A stretch of DNA of 64,000 bases from Arabidopsis thaliana (Eukaryota; Streptophyta; Magnoliopsida; Brassicales; Brassicaceae). Of the stretch, positions 36,664 through 49,428 are shown piece by piece. Each line of letters opens with the position of its first letter. Position 1 is the first letter of the stretch. The notes beneath the pieces were generated by a model, which saw only the letters and a program-made list of their open reading frames with translations, made no database searches and was not told the DNA's origin. The translations under genes and the position numbers were made by a program. Location: positions 14,793,443 through 14,857,442 of the forward strand of contig NC_003071.7 in the NCBI RefSeq assembly GCF_000001735.4. Reading direction: 5' to 3'.

Positions 36664-37644
36664 CAGACAACATTTCAACAGATTCAGAAACAATGTAAAA
36701 TGGGCTGAAAATCTGAAATCAAAAGAGGGATCTTATGATTCACACAGCAGACAACATCTCATGCTATGAAGCATTTATTTGAATGAACTAAAAGCAAGGA
36801 TTTAGGCCGTTTTTATTTGGGCCAAGCTAGATGACATTATACACTTCCCTTAATTAGTTGAATTCGGTTTTTCTTAAGTACACTTTTTTTTTTTCTTTGT
36901 CCTAATTTTTCTTATTTTCAAATTTAGTTTGGATTTCGATTTTTGCATTTACCGGTTTGTATAATAAATAAACGATTCTAATTTAATGAAGGACTGAAAG
37001 TTTTGTTTCGTTTTCGAATTAATTATTATGATGTGCTCTTTATTTTAATTTCATTTAAAGTCAATTATCAAAATTAAGCTAATGTAAAGAGTGTGGATCG
37101 TCAGATCTGGAGAGGTGACCAATCGTACGTCCCAGGTTATATGAGTTCCAACACTGACAAACGATGTCGTGGCGGGTCCCACTGGTTTTCGGTAACGCAG
37201 TTTTTCAAAATCTCTCATTTTCGTCCCTTCGAGCCAAATCAATGGCAAAAAATTAGCTTTTAGAATTCCCCAAGAACAAAAACAAAAAATGTCCGAGAGA
37301 AATTAGGGAAAAACAAAACAAATAAAATCTGGGTGTAGGGGAGAGAGAGCTCGTGCTCGTGATTTTGATATCTATCTCTTCGTTATCGATTTTGAACATC
37401 CACATTGTTCTTAGATCTGAAGAAAAAAAACACGGGTTCTGTTATTACGATTTGCTCGGCGATTTTGACACCAGGCTTTCAATTCTTTTCGTTGGAGGTG
37501 ATTCGATTTCAGATCCATCGGATCTAATCTCGGCGAGTCGATTCGTGGTCGACATTTTTCAAAAACTGCTCGCGTGGATCTGAAGAAGAGACATTGTTGT
37601 CTTTTGTATATCGGCACTGAATTTTTCTGGGAATCTGTGTAAAG
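36664..37644. other. NPSN11 upstream region
   Basis: About 1 kb, AT-rich at first. The last ~350 bp are richer in purines and GC and should hold the NPSN11 leader and promoter. No gene was seen. Confidence 0.5.
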
Positions 37645-39537
37645 ATGGATCCAATATCAGCGGTTAGCGAAGAGCTGGCTGAGATCGAAGGACAAATCAA
37701 TGACATCTTCCGTGCTTTATCGTGAGAATGAATCTCTCTCTAGCGTTTTCTCTCCATTTGTGATTTGGTATTTGTGTCTATATAATAATGTTTTGATGTT
37801 TTTGTTTTCTACAGAAATGGATTCCAGAAGCTGGAGAAGATCAAAGATGCTAATAGGCAGAGTAGGCAGCTGGAAGAACTCACTGACAAAATGCGTGACT
37901 GTAAGAGGTATACATTCATTGAATCTGGTGTTTGATTATCCAATGATGATGATGATGATGCCTTGTTCTTCTTCTTTGCAGCCTTATTAAAGATTTCGAT
38001 AGGGAAATCAAAAGCTTGGAAAGCGGTAATGATGCCAGCACTAACCGGATGTTGAACGATAGACGACAATCTATGGTTAAGGAACTCAACTCATATGTTG
38101 CTCTTAAGAAGAAGTAGGTCACACTTTTGCTAATTGCTTAACTGATGCTCATATTTATGGTGATTGATGATAATGAGGATGGTTATACAGATACTCATCA
38201 AACCTAGCAAGCAATAACAAGCGAGTAGATCTTTTCGATGGACCTGGAGAAGAACACATGGAAGAAAATGTCTTATTAGCTTCAAGTAAGTCTTTAAATC
38301 TCGTATTTTGCGACCAACTAACAATGAGATAGATATTTATTGCACTTTGTTGTTATATGATTACATACAACCTAACTAGAGTATTTACTGGAAACTTAAT
38401 AACTCTCAGACATGTCCAATCAAGAGTTAATGGATAAAGGAAACTCAATGATGGATGACACAGATCAAGCTATTGAGAGAGGGAAAAAGGTCCGTTTTCA
38501 GATTATATGAATGTCTTATTGTCTCTTGAAATTTCAGTCTAATGTTCATGGAGCCGTGAATGCCATGTGATAACTTGTGTCCATTTTTCCATCTTCACTA
38601 AAGCAAAATCTCACTGCTTTTTTTGTGTCTGTGACAACAGATTGTACAAGAAACTATAAATGTGGGAACAGATACTTCAGCAGCTCTCAAGGCTCAGGTG
38701 TGTAGTTAGCCCACACTTGTTTCTTTCCAAACAGTCCTGCTTCTACCTGAATCTCATTTTTTTCCAAGATTGTGTATTTGTGTGTGAATTCTGAGAATTA
38801 TTAAGATAGTTTACATTTTCCTTGTTCAGACCGAGCAAATGAGTAGAGTTGTCAATGAGCTCGATTCTATTCATTTCTCACTCAAGAAAGCCTCCAAGCT
38901 GGTCAAGGAAATTGGTAGGCAGGTTAGTCTCATAAATCTCCTTATTTCTTCTTTATATCATCATTACTTGTTATCTGCAGCTCCTTCTTGTCCCTTTCAC
39001 TTACTCTCTGTCCTTCTTTTATCAGGTTGCCACTGACAAATGTATTATGGCATTTCTTTTCCTTATCGTCATTGGTGTCATAGCAATCATCATCGTCAAG
39101 GTACATCTCATCTCCTTTCTTATTCAAATGTGCACACACACTTGGATACTTGTTTGAGTTAAATAGATTTCGGTGTTCATCATTATTTTTTCTTGAATAA
39201 TATGAGGTTATGTTTTTTACTTTGCTGGATACCTTGTTGATCGAAGAACCTATAAAAAGCACAAATACCCACAATTTTGTCTTTCTCCATTATTCAGTTA
39301 TGCAATATATAAAGTTGTCTCCTATGTGATTGTTAATTTGATCTCACTTCTAGATTCATCTGCAATATCTTTCCTTCCAACGCTGTTATCTTGTTCACAT
39401 TATCATACATGTAACTTCTTCTTTTTATTTCTTTTGTATAGATTGTGAACCCAAACAACAAAGACATTCGCGACATACCGGGTGTGGGCCTAGCTCCACC
39501 AGCCATGAACAGACGTCTGCTCTGGAACCATTACTGA
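37645..39537 (+). CDS. NPSN11: Novel plant SNARE 11 (Qb-SNARE)
   Basis: Membrane-fusion protein that works with the syntaxin KNOLLE at the cell plate during cytokinesis. Nine coding exons (37645-37721, 37815-37907, 37982-38113, 38191-38285, 38410-38489, 38641-38697, 38830-38922, 39026-39100, 39442-39537) join in frame to 265 residues, the known length. The N-terminal coiled-coil half starts MDPISAVSEELAEIEGQIND. The Qb-SNARE motif covers about residues 130-215, with heptads such as QAIERGKKIVQETINVGTDT and AALKAQTEQMSRVVNELDSI. A transmembrane segment follows (CIMAFLFLIVIGVIAIIIVK), encoded by its own exon. A 30-residue tail after the anchor (NPNNKDIRDIPGVGLAPPAM...) is characteristic of NPSN proteins and unusual for other SNAREs. 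Confidence 0.96.
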
Positions 39538-40445
39538 AAAAAAAATATCTCATTTTCACACCATTCAAAATACTGGTACGTTGCACACTTTTTTGTCCCA
39601 TACACATCTTGATCCTCCCCTTAGTCATGTTGTTGTAGATGAAACCGCCTCACTTGAGAAAGTAACCAGTTTCGATTCACATGGCTCTTGGCTGCTGCAC
39701 ATTTGAGCAGTCACAGGAATCAAATTCCCTTTCGTTAAAAACCCAGGATCAAAACCATCTTTTTTAGCTCATGTGTTTGTATAAGGATGACTCTTTTGTG
39801 TTCTATCATATGTACGTGTATTTTTAAAACGTCTTCTCTGTTTCATGTTCTGGTAATAAAAACTTGTTTCACTGGTTCAAAGTTGTAACTGAGTTGTATC
39901 ATATCCGATATATATTAGTATATGACTTCACTCTCATTATCAGCGAAAAAAATTACGGTAAACAGACCAAAAAGTCTTTACAAACAATGACCAAAAAAAC
40001 AATACGATTTTACAAGCTGCCGAATCTACAAATTGCACTAATCTGTATCATAGTTTCATGTAACAACAATGATGTTTTTAGAGTTTCTAATAAGAAAATT
40101 TTTAATTGATGTAACAAAAAAAAATGTGTAGTGTGGGAAATTTTAATATATATCAGTGAGTTTAGATAAAAATTTGAAAGTTTTAACTACAATTACTAAA
40201 TTAACCACGTAATAGTGAGTCGTAAATCTACAAAGGATATGCGAGGGATCGATAATCAAGGCATATAATTCGGAGCTGATGAGTTAAGCTTTAGTTAGTT
40301 TGACTAACTACGGTTATGGTTAAGACTTAAGCAGAGTGGGGCTTATTAGTGGATTAATCTTTATTTGATTACTCCAATATTAAAACCTTTATCTCTCCAT
40401 CTCTCTCTCCTTCACAACAAGCAACTGAGATTCAGAGACAAGAAA
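39538..40445. other. Spacer between NPSN11 and the DUF740 gene
   Basis: NPSN11 3' UTR, then AT-rich DNA, then the leader and promoter of the DUF740 gene. No gene was seen. Confidence 0.5.
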
Positions 40446-41051
40446 ATGCAACGCGAGAAAACTCAAACGAATTTGCGTTTGGACGAAGGAGGAGGCAGCG
40501 TTTGGCAGAAATGCTCAAGACACGAAGGTCGTTTTGTCTGCGTTGCCGGTGTTTGTCCTTATTGCCTCCACGAACGCCTCTCCTCTCTCTGTCCCGATTG
40601 TGCTCACGATCTTCCCTGTTCGTGTACTCCACGCGCCTCCGTGTCTTCCCGTGGAGAAGGTGACGTTTCGTTCGCCCGTATTGGGTCGGTTGGCCGTGTT
40701 GCCAACTTGATTGAATGCGAACCGGCGTTTCGGAGGTCGACATCGATTACGGGTCCTTATTTCTGGTCTGCTAAACCGGAACCGATATTAGAAACTGAGA
40801 AGGATCTTAAACCGGGTCGTGGACGTTGGCTATGGAGATTGTTCAGAGGAAACAGAGAAGAAGAGACGAAAATAAAGGCTGCTAAGGTTATGAAGAAGTC
40901 GAATTCCGTTGCCGGAGAAGTTCTATTCTCACCGACGCCGGTGACTAGTAAGGGAAATGGTTGGTACTTTCCAAGTCCGATTAAGGTTTTCAGACAATCA
41001 AGAGTCTCCAAGATGATTTTTCAACAAAGATCTCCATTGTACAGAGGTTAA
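40446..41051 (+). CDS. Small DUF740 / OCTOPUS-like protein
   Basis: Intronless gene of 201 residues. The start is the ATG at 40446 (MQREKTQTNLRLDEGGGSVW). The conserved N-terminal DUF740 module is clear: CSRHEGRFVCVAGVCPYCLH, then ERLSSLCPDCAHDLPCSC, a Cys/His-rich block resembling the N terminus of OCTOPUS-family polarity proteins that act in phloem differentiation. The rest is basic and lacks the long central and C-terminal regions of full OCTOPUS proteins (which exceed 400 residues), so this is a short paralogue. The C-terminal half has a Trp/Arg-rich patch (GRGRWLWRLFRGNREEE) also seen in the family. Whether the Cys/His block binds zinc is inferred. Locus by recall At2g35200. Confidence 0.85.
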   Translation: MQREKTQTNLRLDEGGGSVWQKCSRHEGRFVCVAGVCPYCLHERLSSLCPDCAHDLPCSCTPRASVSSRGEGDVSFARIGSVGRVANLIECEPAFRRSTSITGPYFWSAKPEPILETEKDLKPGRGRWLWRLFRGNREEETKIKAAKVMKKSNSVAGEVLFSPTPVTSKGNGWYFPSPIKVFRQSRVSKMIFQQRSPLYRG

Positions 41052-42763
41052 CTTTTAGTTTTATTCTAGTCGTGTGTTCTGTTTTTTTTTTTCCTTTTGT
41101 TTTACGTAAAAGTTGATTAATGTTTTCTTTTCATAATGAAAATGTTGATGTTACACTTATACATAAAAATCGGATGAACCTGATAAATTCGTTGATGTTC
41201 ATGTTGCTCTTTACAATTTTGGTTCATGCCGATAATTTTCTGTTATCGACATAGTACTTACGACAAACTTAAGATTACGAAAATAGGTGCAACTTATTTG
41301 TAGTACCATCAACCTCCTTTTGTTATTTTGATCAGGGAATTTTAAACTCATCTAAATTCAGTTGAATGTTGAAAATAATCATTGTTAGTTATTAGAAACC
41401 TAACCGTTTATTCCTTCAAGAACTTTATATTTCAATCAATGTAAAACTCTTCAGTCTTCACAAGAAAATTTTTATATTCCAAATGTAACAAATCTTCAGT
41501 CTTCAGAAGAAAAAAATAGAACACAACATACTCATAGTGATGTTTTAAACTACAAAGTACAAAATCTCAATTATCGAGAAGTAAAAAAGTTTCATGGCTT
41601 TTAAAATATATTTTTAAGAAAATGGGAAGAAGTAACATGGATACATGTGCGTGGAAGCCCTACCAAACACGTGAGTGAAGCCGTCTCCATATCCTAAAGA
41701 AGAACGTGGAAATAGGGAAATGTGAGGGCTTGTTAAGCAGATAGAGAACAGAGCCGACAAAGAGTGGCGACAAACCTACGCACACGGTTGCACCTTCTCT
41801 CCATTGTCATCATCACCAAATTCATTACCCTTCACTTCTCCACTTTCTTCAAAATAATTCCCTCAACCTTTTGATTCTTCTTAAATCGACCCAATATAAT
41901 ATTTTAATCCATATCATACAAAACTAAGAATATAGAAGAGCTATGGCTACATTTTGACAAGAGTACATTAATCTCAACGATACCAATCTTATTTTCTTGG
42001 TCTCTTGTACATCAACTTTAACGGATATTTTACATTGTTGGCCACTCCCAAACTAACTCATGTGTTTGGTGTTCCTAATTTTGACTTTAGTCAATACATT
42101 GACAAACAAACCCAAATCAATAGAGGTATAATTTAAACTGGTTCTTATACATTAAGAAATAAATTATATATTTTTCGTTAACAAAAGATAAATACAATCG
42201 AATTTGCTTTTATCTATATAAGCTCTTCATATAGGAGATTATTAGACATATGCTAATTAGTTTTCTTTCTACCGATGGTACGCACAGAATATGCTAATTA
42301 GTTTTCTTCATATGATTTGATTATAGTAAAAAAGAAGAAACAGAAGTTAAATAAATTCAGTACAATAATTACTTGATTACATGAAATAATCCATCTTAAT
42401 ATGGAACGTAAATGACGTCAAAACCAATAACCAGATACAAAAGGGTTAATTACGGAGGAAAGAAAATTACCTCTCGTAGTTGGGGTAAATGTAAAACTGG
42501 GTCGTTGGGTAATAAACTAACCACCTCTCGTTACCGTTACAAAATAAAACGCGCGAGAGAAGAGTAAAAAGGTTATAATAGTCAGTTCATATACCAACCT
42601 CACCTTACGGCTGGATCTTAAGCAACCTCATTTATAAACCCCTCGATTTCTTGCGTTGTTTTCGAATTTTTATTCTCTTTCTTTTTTTTCTTCTCCTCTC
42701 GATTCGAAAATTTCACATCTCCGGAATTTTCATTTCTGGAGAATATTGTTTCACATCCCTACA
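41052..42763. other. DUF740 gene downstream and AGD10 upstream region
   Basis: About 1.7 kb, AT-rich, with a CACGTG G-box near 41669. The last ~120 bp, pyrimidine-rich, should be the AGD10 leader. No gene was seen. Confidence 0.45.
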
Positions 42764-44504
42764 ATGGCGTCTGAGAATCTGAATGACAAGATCTCTGTTT
42801 TTAAGAAACTCAAAGCCAAATCAGATAATAAGGTAATGTTAACGATGTTCTACAGAATCTATAGATTCGATTAAGATCTCGAAGTTCGTCGATCAGATCT
42901 GACAGATTTAGGATTTATCTTTGAATATTTTTTGCAGATTTGTTTTGATTGCAATGCGAAGAACCCAACATGGGCTTCCGTTACTTACGGGATCTTTCTC
43001 TGCATCGATTGCTCAGCTGTTCATCGGAGTCTTGGCGTCCACATTAGCTTCGTCAGGTCATTTGATTCATTCATTCATTTTCATCTTCTGATTCTATTAT
43101 AGAGACATTTCCTAATAATCTAGGGTTTAGAGAATCTGCTTTTTAGCCAAGAAATTGTGTTGATCTTCATTTTTTGTTTTTAGGTCAACCAATTTAGATT
43201 CATGGAGCTCAGAGCAATTGAAAATGATGATATATGGAGGAAACAACAGGGCACAAGTCTTTTTCAAACAGTACGGATGGAGCGATGGAGGTAAAACCGA
43301 GGCTAAGTATACCTCAAGAGCTGCTGATTTGTATAAACAGATACTTGCTAAAGAAGTTGCTAAAAGCAAGGCTGAGGAAGAATTGGATTTGCCTCCATCT
43401 CCTCCTGATTCAACACAAGTGCCTAATGGACTCTCCAGCATCAAAACCAGTGAAGCTCTTAAAGAGAGTAATACTCTAAAGCAGCAAGAAAAGCCTGATG
43501 TTGTTCCCGTCTCACCAAGAATTTCTCGCAGCGTTAAGAAACCTCTTGGTGCTAAGAAGACAGGCAAAACTGGCGGACTTGGCGCCCGGAAGCTAACTAC
43601 TAAGGTCAGTAATGTTCTTTCCTCTTTATAGAATTTGTAATGAGAGCTCACATTTTTTCCTCTTGCAGTCGAGTGGGACTCTTTATGATCAAAAGCCAGA
43701 GGAATCTGTTATTATACAAGCGACATCACCAGTTTCAGCTAAATCAGCCAGGTCATCGTTTTCCTCTCGTTTTGATTATGCGGACAATGTTCAAAACAGG
43801 GAAGATTACATGAGCCCTCAAGTCGTTAGTCATGTAGCTCCACCAAAATCATCAGGCTTCTTTGAGGAAGAGTTGGAGATGAACGGAGGCAGGTTTCAGA
43901 AGAAACCAATCACAAGTTCCTCAAAACTGCAAGTGAGTTTCACTCTTTTGTACTAAATATCTAAACTGTTGTAAGATTTGAGTAGATTCTTTTTGTACTC
44001 ATCGTCTCTAGTATTTACCAGATTCAAGAAACAGACGAAGCACGGAAGAAATTCACAAACGCCAAATCAATATCCTCTGCTCAGTACTTTGGAAATGACA
44101 ACAACTCTGCTGATCTTGAGGCCAAAAGTTCATTGAAGAAGTTTTCTGTAAGTTTCCTCTTAGTTAACCTTAACTACTTAATACTTGTGTTTCCTGTTGC
44201 CTTAAGTTACATTTTCAAAAACAGGGTTCATCAGCAATCTCTAGTGCTGATCTGTTTGGAGACGGTGATGGAGATTTCCCTCTTGATCTCACTGCGGGTG
44301 ATCTTCTCAACCGCCTATCTCTCCAGGTCTCATTTCAATACTGATCATGCTTATTTTTCTACTACAAATAACAACAATTAGTTTTGTCATCATTAAGACG
44401 TCTTATAAATGTGTTAGGCACAACAAGACATATCATCATTGAAGAACATGGCAGAGGAGACAAAGAAGAAGCTTGGCTCTGTTGCTTCCAGCTTATGGGT
44501 TTGA
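42764..44504 (+). CDS. AGD10: ARF GTPase-activating protein AGD10 (RPA / MEE28)
   Basis: ArfGAP that stimulates GTP hydrolysis on ARF GTPases at the Golgi; known as ROOT AND POLLEN ARFGAP, needed for root-hair and pollen-tube growth. Seven coding exons (42764-42832, 42938-43056, 43184-43604, 43669-43932, 44022-44147, 44225-44326, 44418-44504) give 395 residues, the known length. The ArfGAP zinc finger is complete: Cys25 and Cys28 (CFDC), then Cys45 and Cys48 (CIDC), with the arginine finger Arg53 in [13 protein letters not shown]. After residue 130 the protein is Ser/Lys-rich. It shares short conserved blocks with animal ARFGAP2/3 (ISSADLFG, and the C-terminal [20 protein letters not shown]). 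This places it in the AGD8/9/10 class. Confidence 0.95.
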
Positions 44505-45853
44505 AATGTTCATAATTTTCTCTAAAGTCCATCAAAACTTTTTTATTTTATTTTTTCTTACTCTAATTTCCATTTACAAAAGCAGTTATCCTATTCTTTT
44601 ACTAGGGAAACTCTGTTTTGTTTAATTGAAAGTTACCAATATTTTGTATAATTGAGATTATTTTTTGTTACTTTGTAAAAATTGTCAAATAAAAATATGT
44701 TGTGTGCATTTCGACGTTTATTGTCTTAGATAGTTAGATGCATCGGACTTTACTCATATACATCCTGTGAACCATTCCAAACTATTTGAACACAGAAAAT
44801 TGTGAGCAATCTGCTATACTAAGTGAATATCGATCATCCCAAAGCTCAACAAACAGTACATAACCTCTATTTAATCATCTTGTATATGCACCGTTGATAT
44901 CCATGCTTTGTAAACAGGGTCATTTAAATTATTCCCCATTTAGAAATGAATAGCCAAAACGAAAAAAGAGGGAAATTCTCTAGTCAAGGCACAATGTGGT
45001 CAAGTTCTTTGTACGTTACGGCTTTCCACATACTGACATACTCTAAATGTATCTATGAACTCGATATGAATTCATCGCATCATTAGTTCAAATTTTCACT
45101 CGCATAGTTGATACCTTCCATAGAGAGAAACAAGCTAACATATGTGTTGTGGAGCCATGTTTGAAGAGGTGAAGGAGCCTCAAGTCCAAAATTACTTGAG
45201 CATCATGATAAATTTTAATGTGCTGTTTTTGTTTTAAATAGTTGAATCTCTTTTTTTTTTTTGTCGAAAAATAGTTGAATCTCTTAAGAATATCAAAATT
45301 TTAGAAGCTACTACTAGTCTGCAATAATTAGAAAACATACACCCATTTCATGTATCTTCTTTTGTTTTGGTAAACTAGGATTATAGTCTAACATTAGCCC
45401 TCAAAATGATGAGTTGTCCTTTAAAATAGAATAACCTAACAAAAACATCTATTATAAGAACTCTTTTTTTTATCACAAACACTAATAATAAGTAAAGTGC
45501 GACCCAAAGAGGTCCTATTTGTTGTCATCTCTCTTTCTTTATTGGCCAAAAAAAGGAGACCTTAGTTTTTTATCCCCTAATTCCTCAACAAGAAAACAAT
45601 CAAAACCCATTAATATACGTTTTCATTTTGTACTCAAATTCTGATTTCTTGTCAAACAAACAACCAGAGAACCCTAAAAGGAACATCCCCAAAAGGTTGT
45701 CATTTGAGATTTGAGCTCTCTTTGTGATACCACAGCCTGAAGTAGAGGTTTAATTCCCCTTTTCTTATCAATTTAAGCAAATCAAACTCAGAAGATAACC
45801 CCCTTTAAAAAATATCTCAATTTCGATAACGGTTTCCGTAAGAACCAGAAACT
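44505..45853. other. Spacer downstream of AGD10
   Basis: About 1.35 kb of AT-rich DNA without a credible gene. It holds one small T-rich insert between direct repeats, listed separately. The last ~150 bp should be the leader of the small gene that follows. Confidence 0.5.
45236..45285 (-). repeat. Tiny A-rich insert with 17-bp direct repeats
   Basis: Perfect 17-bp direct repeats aaatagttgaatctctt (45236-45252 and 45269-45285) flank a 16-bp insert which on the minus strand reads ttcgac followed by a run of A. A 17-bp duplication by chance is unlikely. The arrangement fits retroposition of an almost completely truncated A-tailed sequence. Confidence 0.5.
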
Positions 45854-46174
45854 ATGAGCCTGAACTGCCTCGCTTGCCACATCTTGCAAAGAACAGACTC
45901 GGACAGAGACATGGGAAGCCGTAAAGATTCAAGCTTTAAAGAAAACTTCGCAACGTCAGCGTTTGAAAAGATGGTAAGGAACAGATCATCGTTGCCCGTA
46001 GTGAGACGGGTCAATAAGGGTCATCGCAGGCTTTACAGTGCGGACATCATGGTCTATGGGGAACTGGACGAGCCCAAGCTGGTCAGAAGCAGTGGGATCA
46101 GAAGGGATTGGAGTTTTGAGGATCTAAAGAAACACAAAGATCAGCTAAGAATTGAAGAGACAATAAAGGAATAA
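45854..46174 (+). CDS. Small uncharacterised plant protein
   Basis: Single exon, 106 residues, starting at the ATG at 45854 (MSLNCLACHILQRTDSDRDM). The N-terminal pattern CLxCxxLQRTDS looks like a conserved motif of a small plant-only family whose function I do not know. Two cysteines four residues apart could be a lipid or metal site, which is inference. The rest is charged, ends in a Lys/Glu-rich helix-like segment (DWSFEDLKKHKDQLRIEETI), and has no signal peptide or membrane segment. The leader upstream is AT-rich without an obvious intron. Codon composition is plant-like and the frame is intact, supporting a real gene. Confidence 0.7.
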   Translation: MSLNCLACHILQRTDSDRDMGSRKDSSFKENFATSAFEKMVRNRSSLPVVRRVNKGHRRLYSADIMVYGELDEPKLVRSSGIRRDWSFEDLKKHKDQLRIEETIKE

Positions 46175-47164
46175 GACAGATCCTTTTGCTAGGTTTCTCC
46201 CAATGTTCTTGTTGTTGTTGTGAACATGTTCTGTTGTTTTCAAGTCATAAGGATCCAACCAGAAAATTTTAAGACATCGATAAGTTTACGGATTTTCTGG
46301 ATCCGACATGACAAAATGAAAATCTGTGAAAGTTCATATATATGAATTCATTTTCCTAATGAAGATTATATATATAAGAACTGACCTGAAGTTTCTAACT
46401 CGAGTCCATGAGAGTTTGCCCTTAGATGTTTATCCTTATAAGATCATGTGAATCCCTATAGAGTTCATGAAAATTTCTTGAAAAGGGTTCAATTTTTCAT
46501 CTTTCTAGAATCTAGCTTCTGCTTTCCAATCTCTCCGTGTGTGACACTTATGTTAATAAGAATCATAACCCTTAAACTCTGCTTCATCTCCCAGCCGTTT
46601 CTTCTCCCTATACGTGCATTGCATTTCTTGTTGTTTCATACACAAATCATGAGACTAATGCTGCCTCATGAACCTTTTTGTTCTCATCCATGCACAATAG
46701 TATATATACGTTTTAGCATTAACATTCAACGCAGAAAATAACAAACACAGATTTTCTATAATAAACGTTTAGCTTTTTCATCAGTTTCAATACCATTAAG
46801 TGTAATGCATTTAAGTAAGAACCAATAGAACCCTTAACATATAAAATTGAAAAACCTAAAACCGGCAATAGATACATACACGCAAGTGATAAGAACAGAG
46901 TACACAAACCCTAATTTTTATCCCCAATTATAGAGTAAACATCTAGTCCTCGTTACACAACAATGATCACGCAGCGTATGATTTATTTACGAATTACGAC
47001 CTCTATTTATAGGATATGCAATCCATTATAATTCTGGTACAAGGACCAATCTTCACAAGACTCATATGCACGTGCCTTAGCACTCTGATTCAACTCCCTA
47101 AACATGACTTCTTGTCAACAGTACGATAAAGATATAAACGTTAAATATAAATCAATTAGCAATT
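46175..47164. other. Spacer upstream of tRNA-Met
   Basis: About 1 kb, no recognisable coding region. The final bases before the tRNA are AT-rich with CAA triplets near 46960, as often seen at plant tRNA genes. Confidence 0.45.
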
Positions 47165-47249
47165 GGGGTGGTGGCGCAGTTGGCTAGCGCGTAGGTCTCA
47201 TAGCTACTGAGTGATCCTGAGGTCGAGAGTTCGAGCCTCTCTCACCCCA
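47165..47249 (+). tRNA. Elongator tRNA-Met (CAU) with 11-nt intron
   Basis: The acceptor stem GGGGTGG pairs with the 3' tCACCCC side and the discriminator base is A at 47249. The D-arm is GCGC-loop-GCGC, and the T-arm is CGAGA gttcgag-type with the B box GTTCGAGCC. The anticodon loop CTCATA-A carries CAT and is interrupted after the purine 3' of the anticodon by an 11-nt intron (gctactgagtg). Plant elongator tRNA-Met genes are one of the two nuclear tRNA types known to keep an intron, which fits. A T-rich stretch follows shortly after for RNA polymerase III termination. Confidence 0.95.
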
Positions 47250-47253
47250 TTCA

Positions 47254-47290
47254 TTTTTTATTTCTAACATCTGTTTTTATTTTTTTTTGT
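47254..47290 (+). terminator. Pol III T-run after tRNA-Met
   Basis: T-rich sequence (ATTTTTTATTTC, then later runs of 9 T) starts about 6 nt after the tRNA 3' end, the normal stop signal for RNA polymerase III. Confidence 0.55.
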
Positions 47291-49428
47291 GCAGATAAAA
47301 CAAAACATAATTTATAAAACTGTGCAACTATAATTATAATGGTAGGTACTATAAAAAAGTTTTTTCATCACCTAAAGAAAGATATATAATTGTTTTCTTT
47401 TTCTCTTTTTTGTTTGTTGAAATATGTATTTATGTAGTATAATTTTATTATTAATATTGATTAGACCAAATCCATTATAAATTCAATAAACCCAATAAAT
47501 TGAAGAAAAGAAATGAAATGATTATTTAAATGATAATGGATAAGATTAACGCAGATTTTATTGGATAAAATCGTCGTCAATCTTTGTTGTTCATACAGTT
47601 ATCCTCAAATTTTGCATGTAATCTTACCTTAAAAGAAATTGAATATCTAACTCTTAATCCAACGGTGATTAGGGTAAAAGACTAAAAGGCGTGGTTCTTC
47701 TATAAATAGGAAAGCATGATATGCGCTTAGAGACAAACGAACAAAAAAAGATGAGAACGAGAGATCTAAAAATTATCATCGATTTTTTTTTGTCAGCTAA
47801 CAAAGTTTATAGATTGATTGATAGTATTTCGATTTCTTTTTATTTAATCAACAACAAAGAGTTTATTTCTCTCTAAATTTCTTCTTTTCTCTTAGGTTAT
47901 AGCGAATCAAATGTTTTTTTCAAACTGTAAACACCGTTTATCAAATTTTGTGTGTAAGTAATGGGTAGATACATAGTAGAATTCATGAATTTTGGTGGTA
48001 TTCGTGATCTGCTTTGTCAAGACCATCACTTTAATATATGAATATGTTTTGCAACTAATCGGATATTCAATATTCGAATATCCATATTTTATCGAGATAT
48101 CAGATCTATTCCGTAAGAATTTATATTTTACTTTTAAACATAAAAAATCAAAAACAATTTTAATTTATTTAACTTTTATTTTAAAATTAATTTGATGAAT
48201 ATAATTTCATAAATTTTATATATGTAATAATCTATATATATATATATATATACACGAGAGTTAAGCGGATATTCATCTATCAAATTTTTAAATTTATGAT
48301 TTTCTCTTTTTTTTAACAGATGCTAATTTTTTCAGTTTGTTTTGTTTCGTCAAGTTACGGATATTCAAATTTTTCAAATCAAATTGAAAGTGAAAAAGAA
48401 GTGAATCTAACATATGGTTTTCGAAAATAGGTGAGAAAAATATCTAGTATTTTTTTATATAATAAGTAAGTTTATTGTAATTCTAAAAAAAAAAATATTA
48501 CTTTGAAGAAGAAAAAAAGGATATGGTTTCCTCATTATAGTACTTATTATGAGAGGATTTTTTTCTTTATAAAAAGGTGTATCTATAGATACTTTTCTAA
48601 TTCAGGAGTTTCCTACAAATGCTCTATTAGCATGTAAAAACAAGATTTCTATCTTTCTTATGTATTTTTTCCTATAATATATACTAATTTTTCCATTTTC
48701 TATTGAAATTTTCTTATTACAAACTTTAAAAACAGCTGGGCAAATGTATGTAAGGAGTGTGATGATAGGAACACGTCAGCATACATCACTCCAGTCTGGC
48801 AAAAACACGAATTAAATATAAATAAGAAAAAGACGCAAACAAAAAAATGTGGAATCTTGTTTCGTCTCCTTTCTTCTTCGTTGACACAATTAGGGTTCAC
48901 TTCAATTCTCTTCTTTGGATCGTATTACTTGGGGAAATTTAAAGATCTGGCTCTGGGCTCTTCTGGGTTAGCTAGGATCCAAATTCTCAGGTGAAAGACC
49001 TGAACTTTTGCTCCATCTTAATCGCTTTTTTTTTCTTCTCTGGCTGGTCTGGTAATATATACAGAGAATTGATAGTGTAAGAATTGTAATTCTGCTTTAG
49101 TGTTTTGATCGAGTTTCTGAGCTTAGTATCGTGGGTTTTTGGGTTCAGGGGAGGATAAAGTAGCTTAAGAACTGAGGATCTACTTACTTAAGCTAGGCAC
49201 TTTCAGCTGAATTTTGATTCGTTTCTGGACTCATTAGTTGGGTAATGATTAGTTTTAGTTTCTCTTTGGTGAATATTTTGTTTGATTAGGTAATTACTAG
49301 ACAGTAGTTTCTCATTGGGTTTTGGTTGATTTAGGATAATTCTTGGGTCATATTTGGTGTTGGGTCTGTTGGTTGGTTTTTTAGATTGGTAGTGAGGTTT
49401 TTACTATAGGTATTGGATTTTTGTGGAG
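47291..49428. other. Spacer and IKU1 leader/promoter
   Basis: AT-rich DNA with a (TA)10 run at 48233-48252. From about 48850 the sequence changes to a typical leader: a telobox-like TTAGGGTT near 48892, a splice donor just after 48990, and possible acceptors near 49150, suggesting at least one leader intron before the IKU1 ATG. Confidence 0.5.

Noticed and set aside
40365-40445. 27-codon N-terminal extension of the DUF740 protein
   Set aside because: It begins with TTG and reads through leader-like sequence; the ATG at 40446 precedes the conserved Cys/His module.
43127-43651. 174-codon open frame antisense to AGD10 exon 3
   Set aside because: Overlaps a well-supported exon on the other strand and has no recognisable protein features.
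46448-46741. 97-codon hydrophobic plus-strand frame
   Set aside because: Composition reflects T-rich intergenic DNA; no start context or family resemblance.
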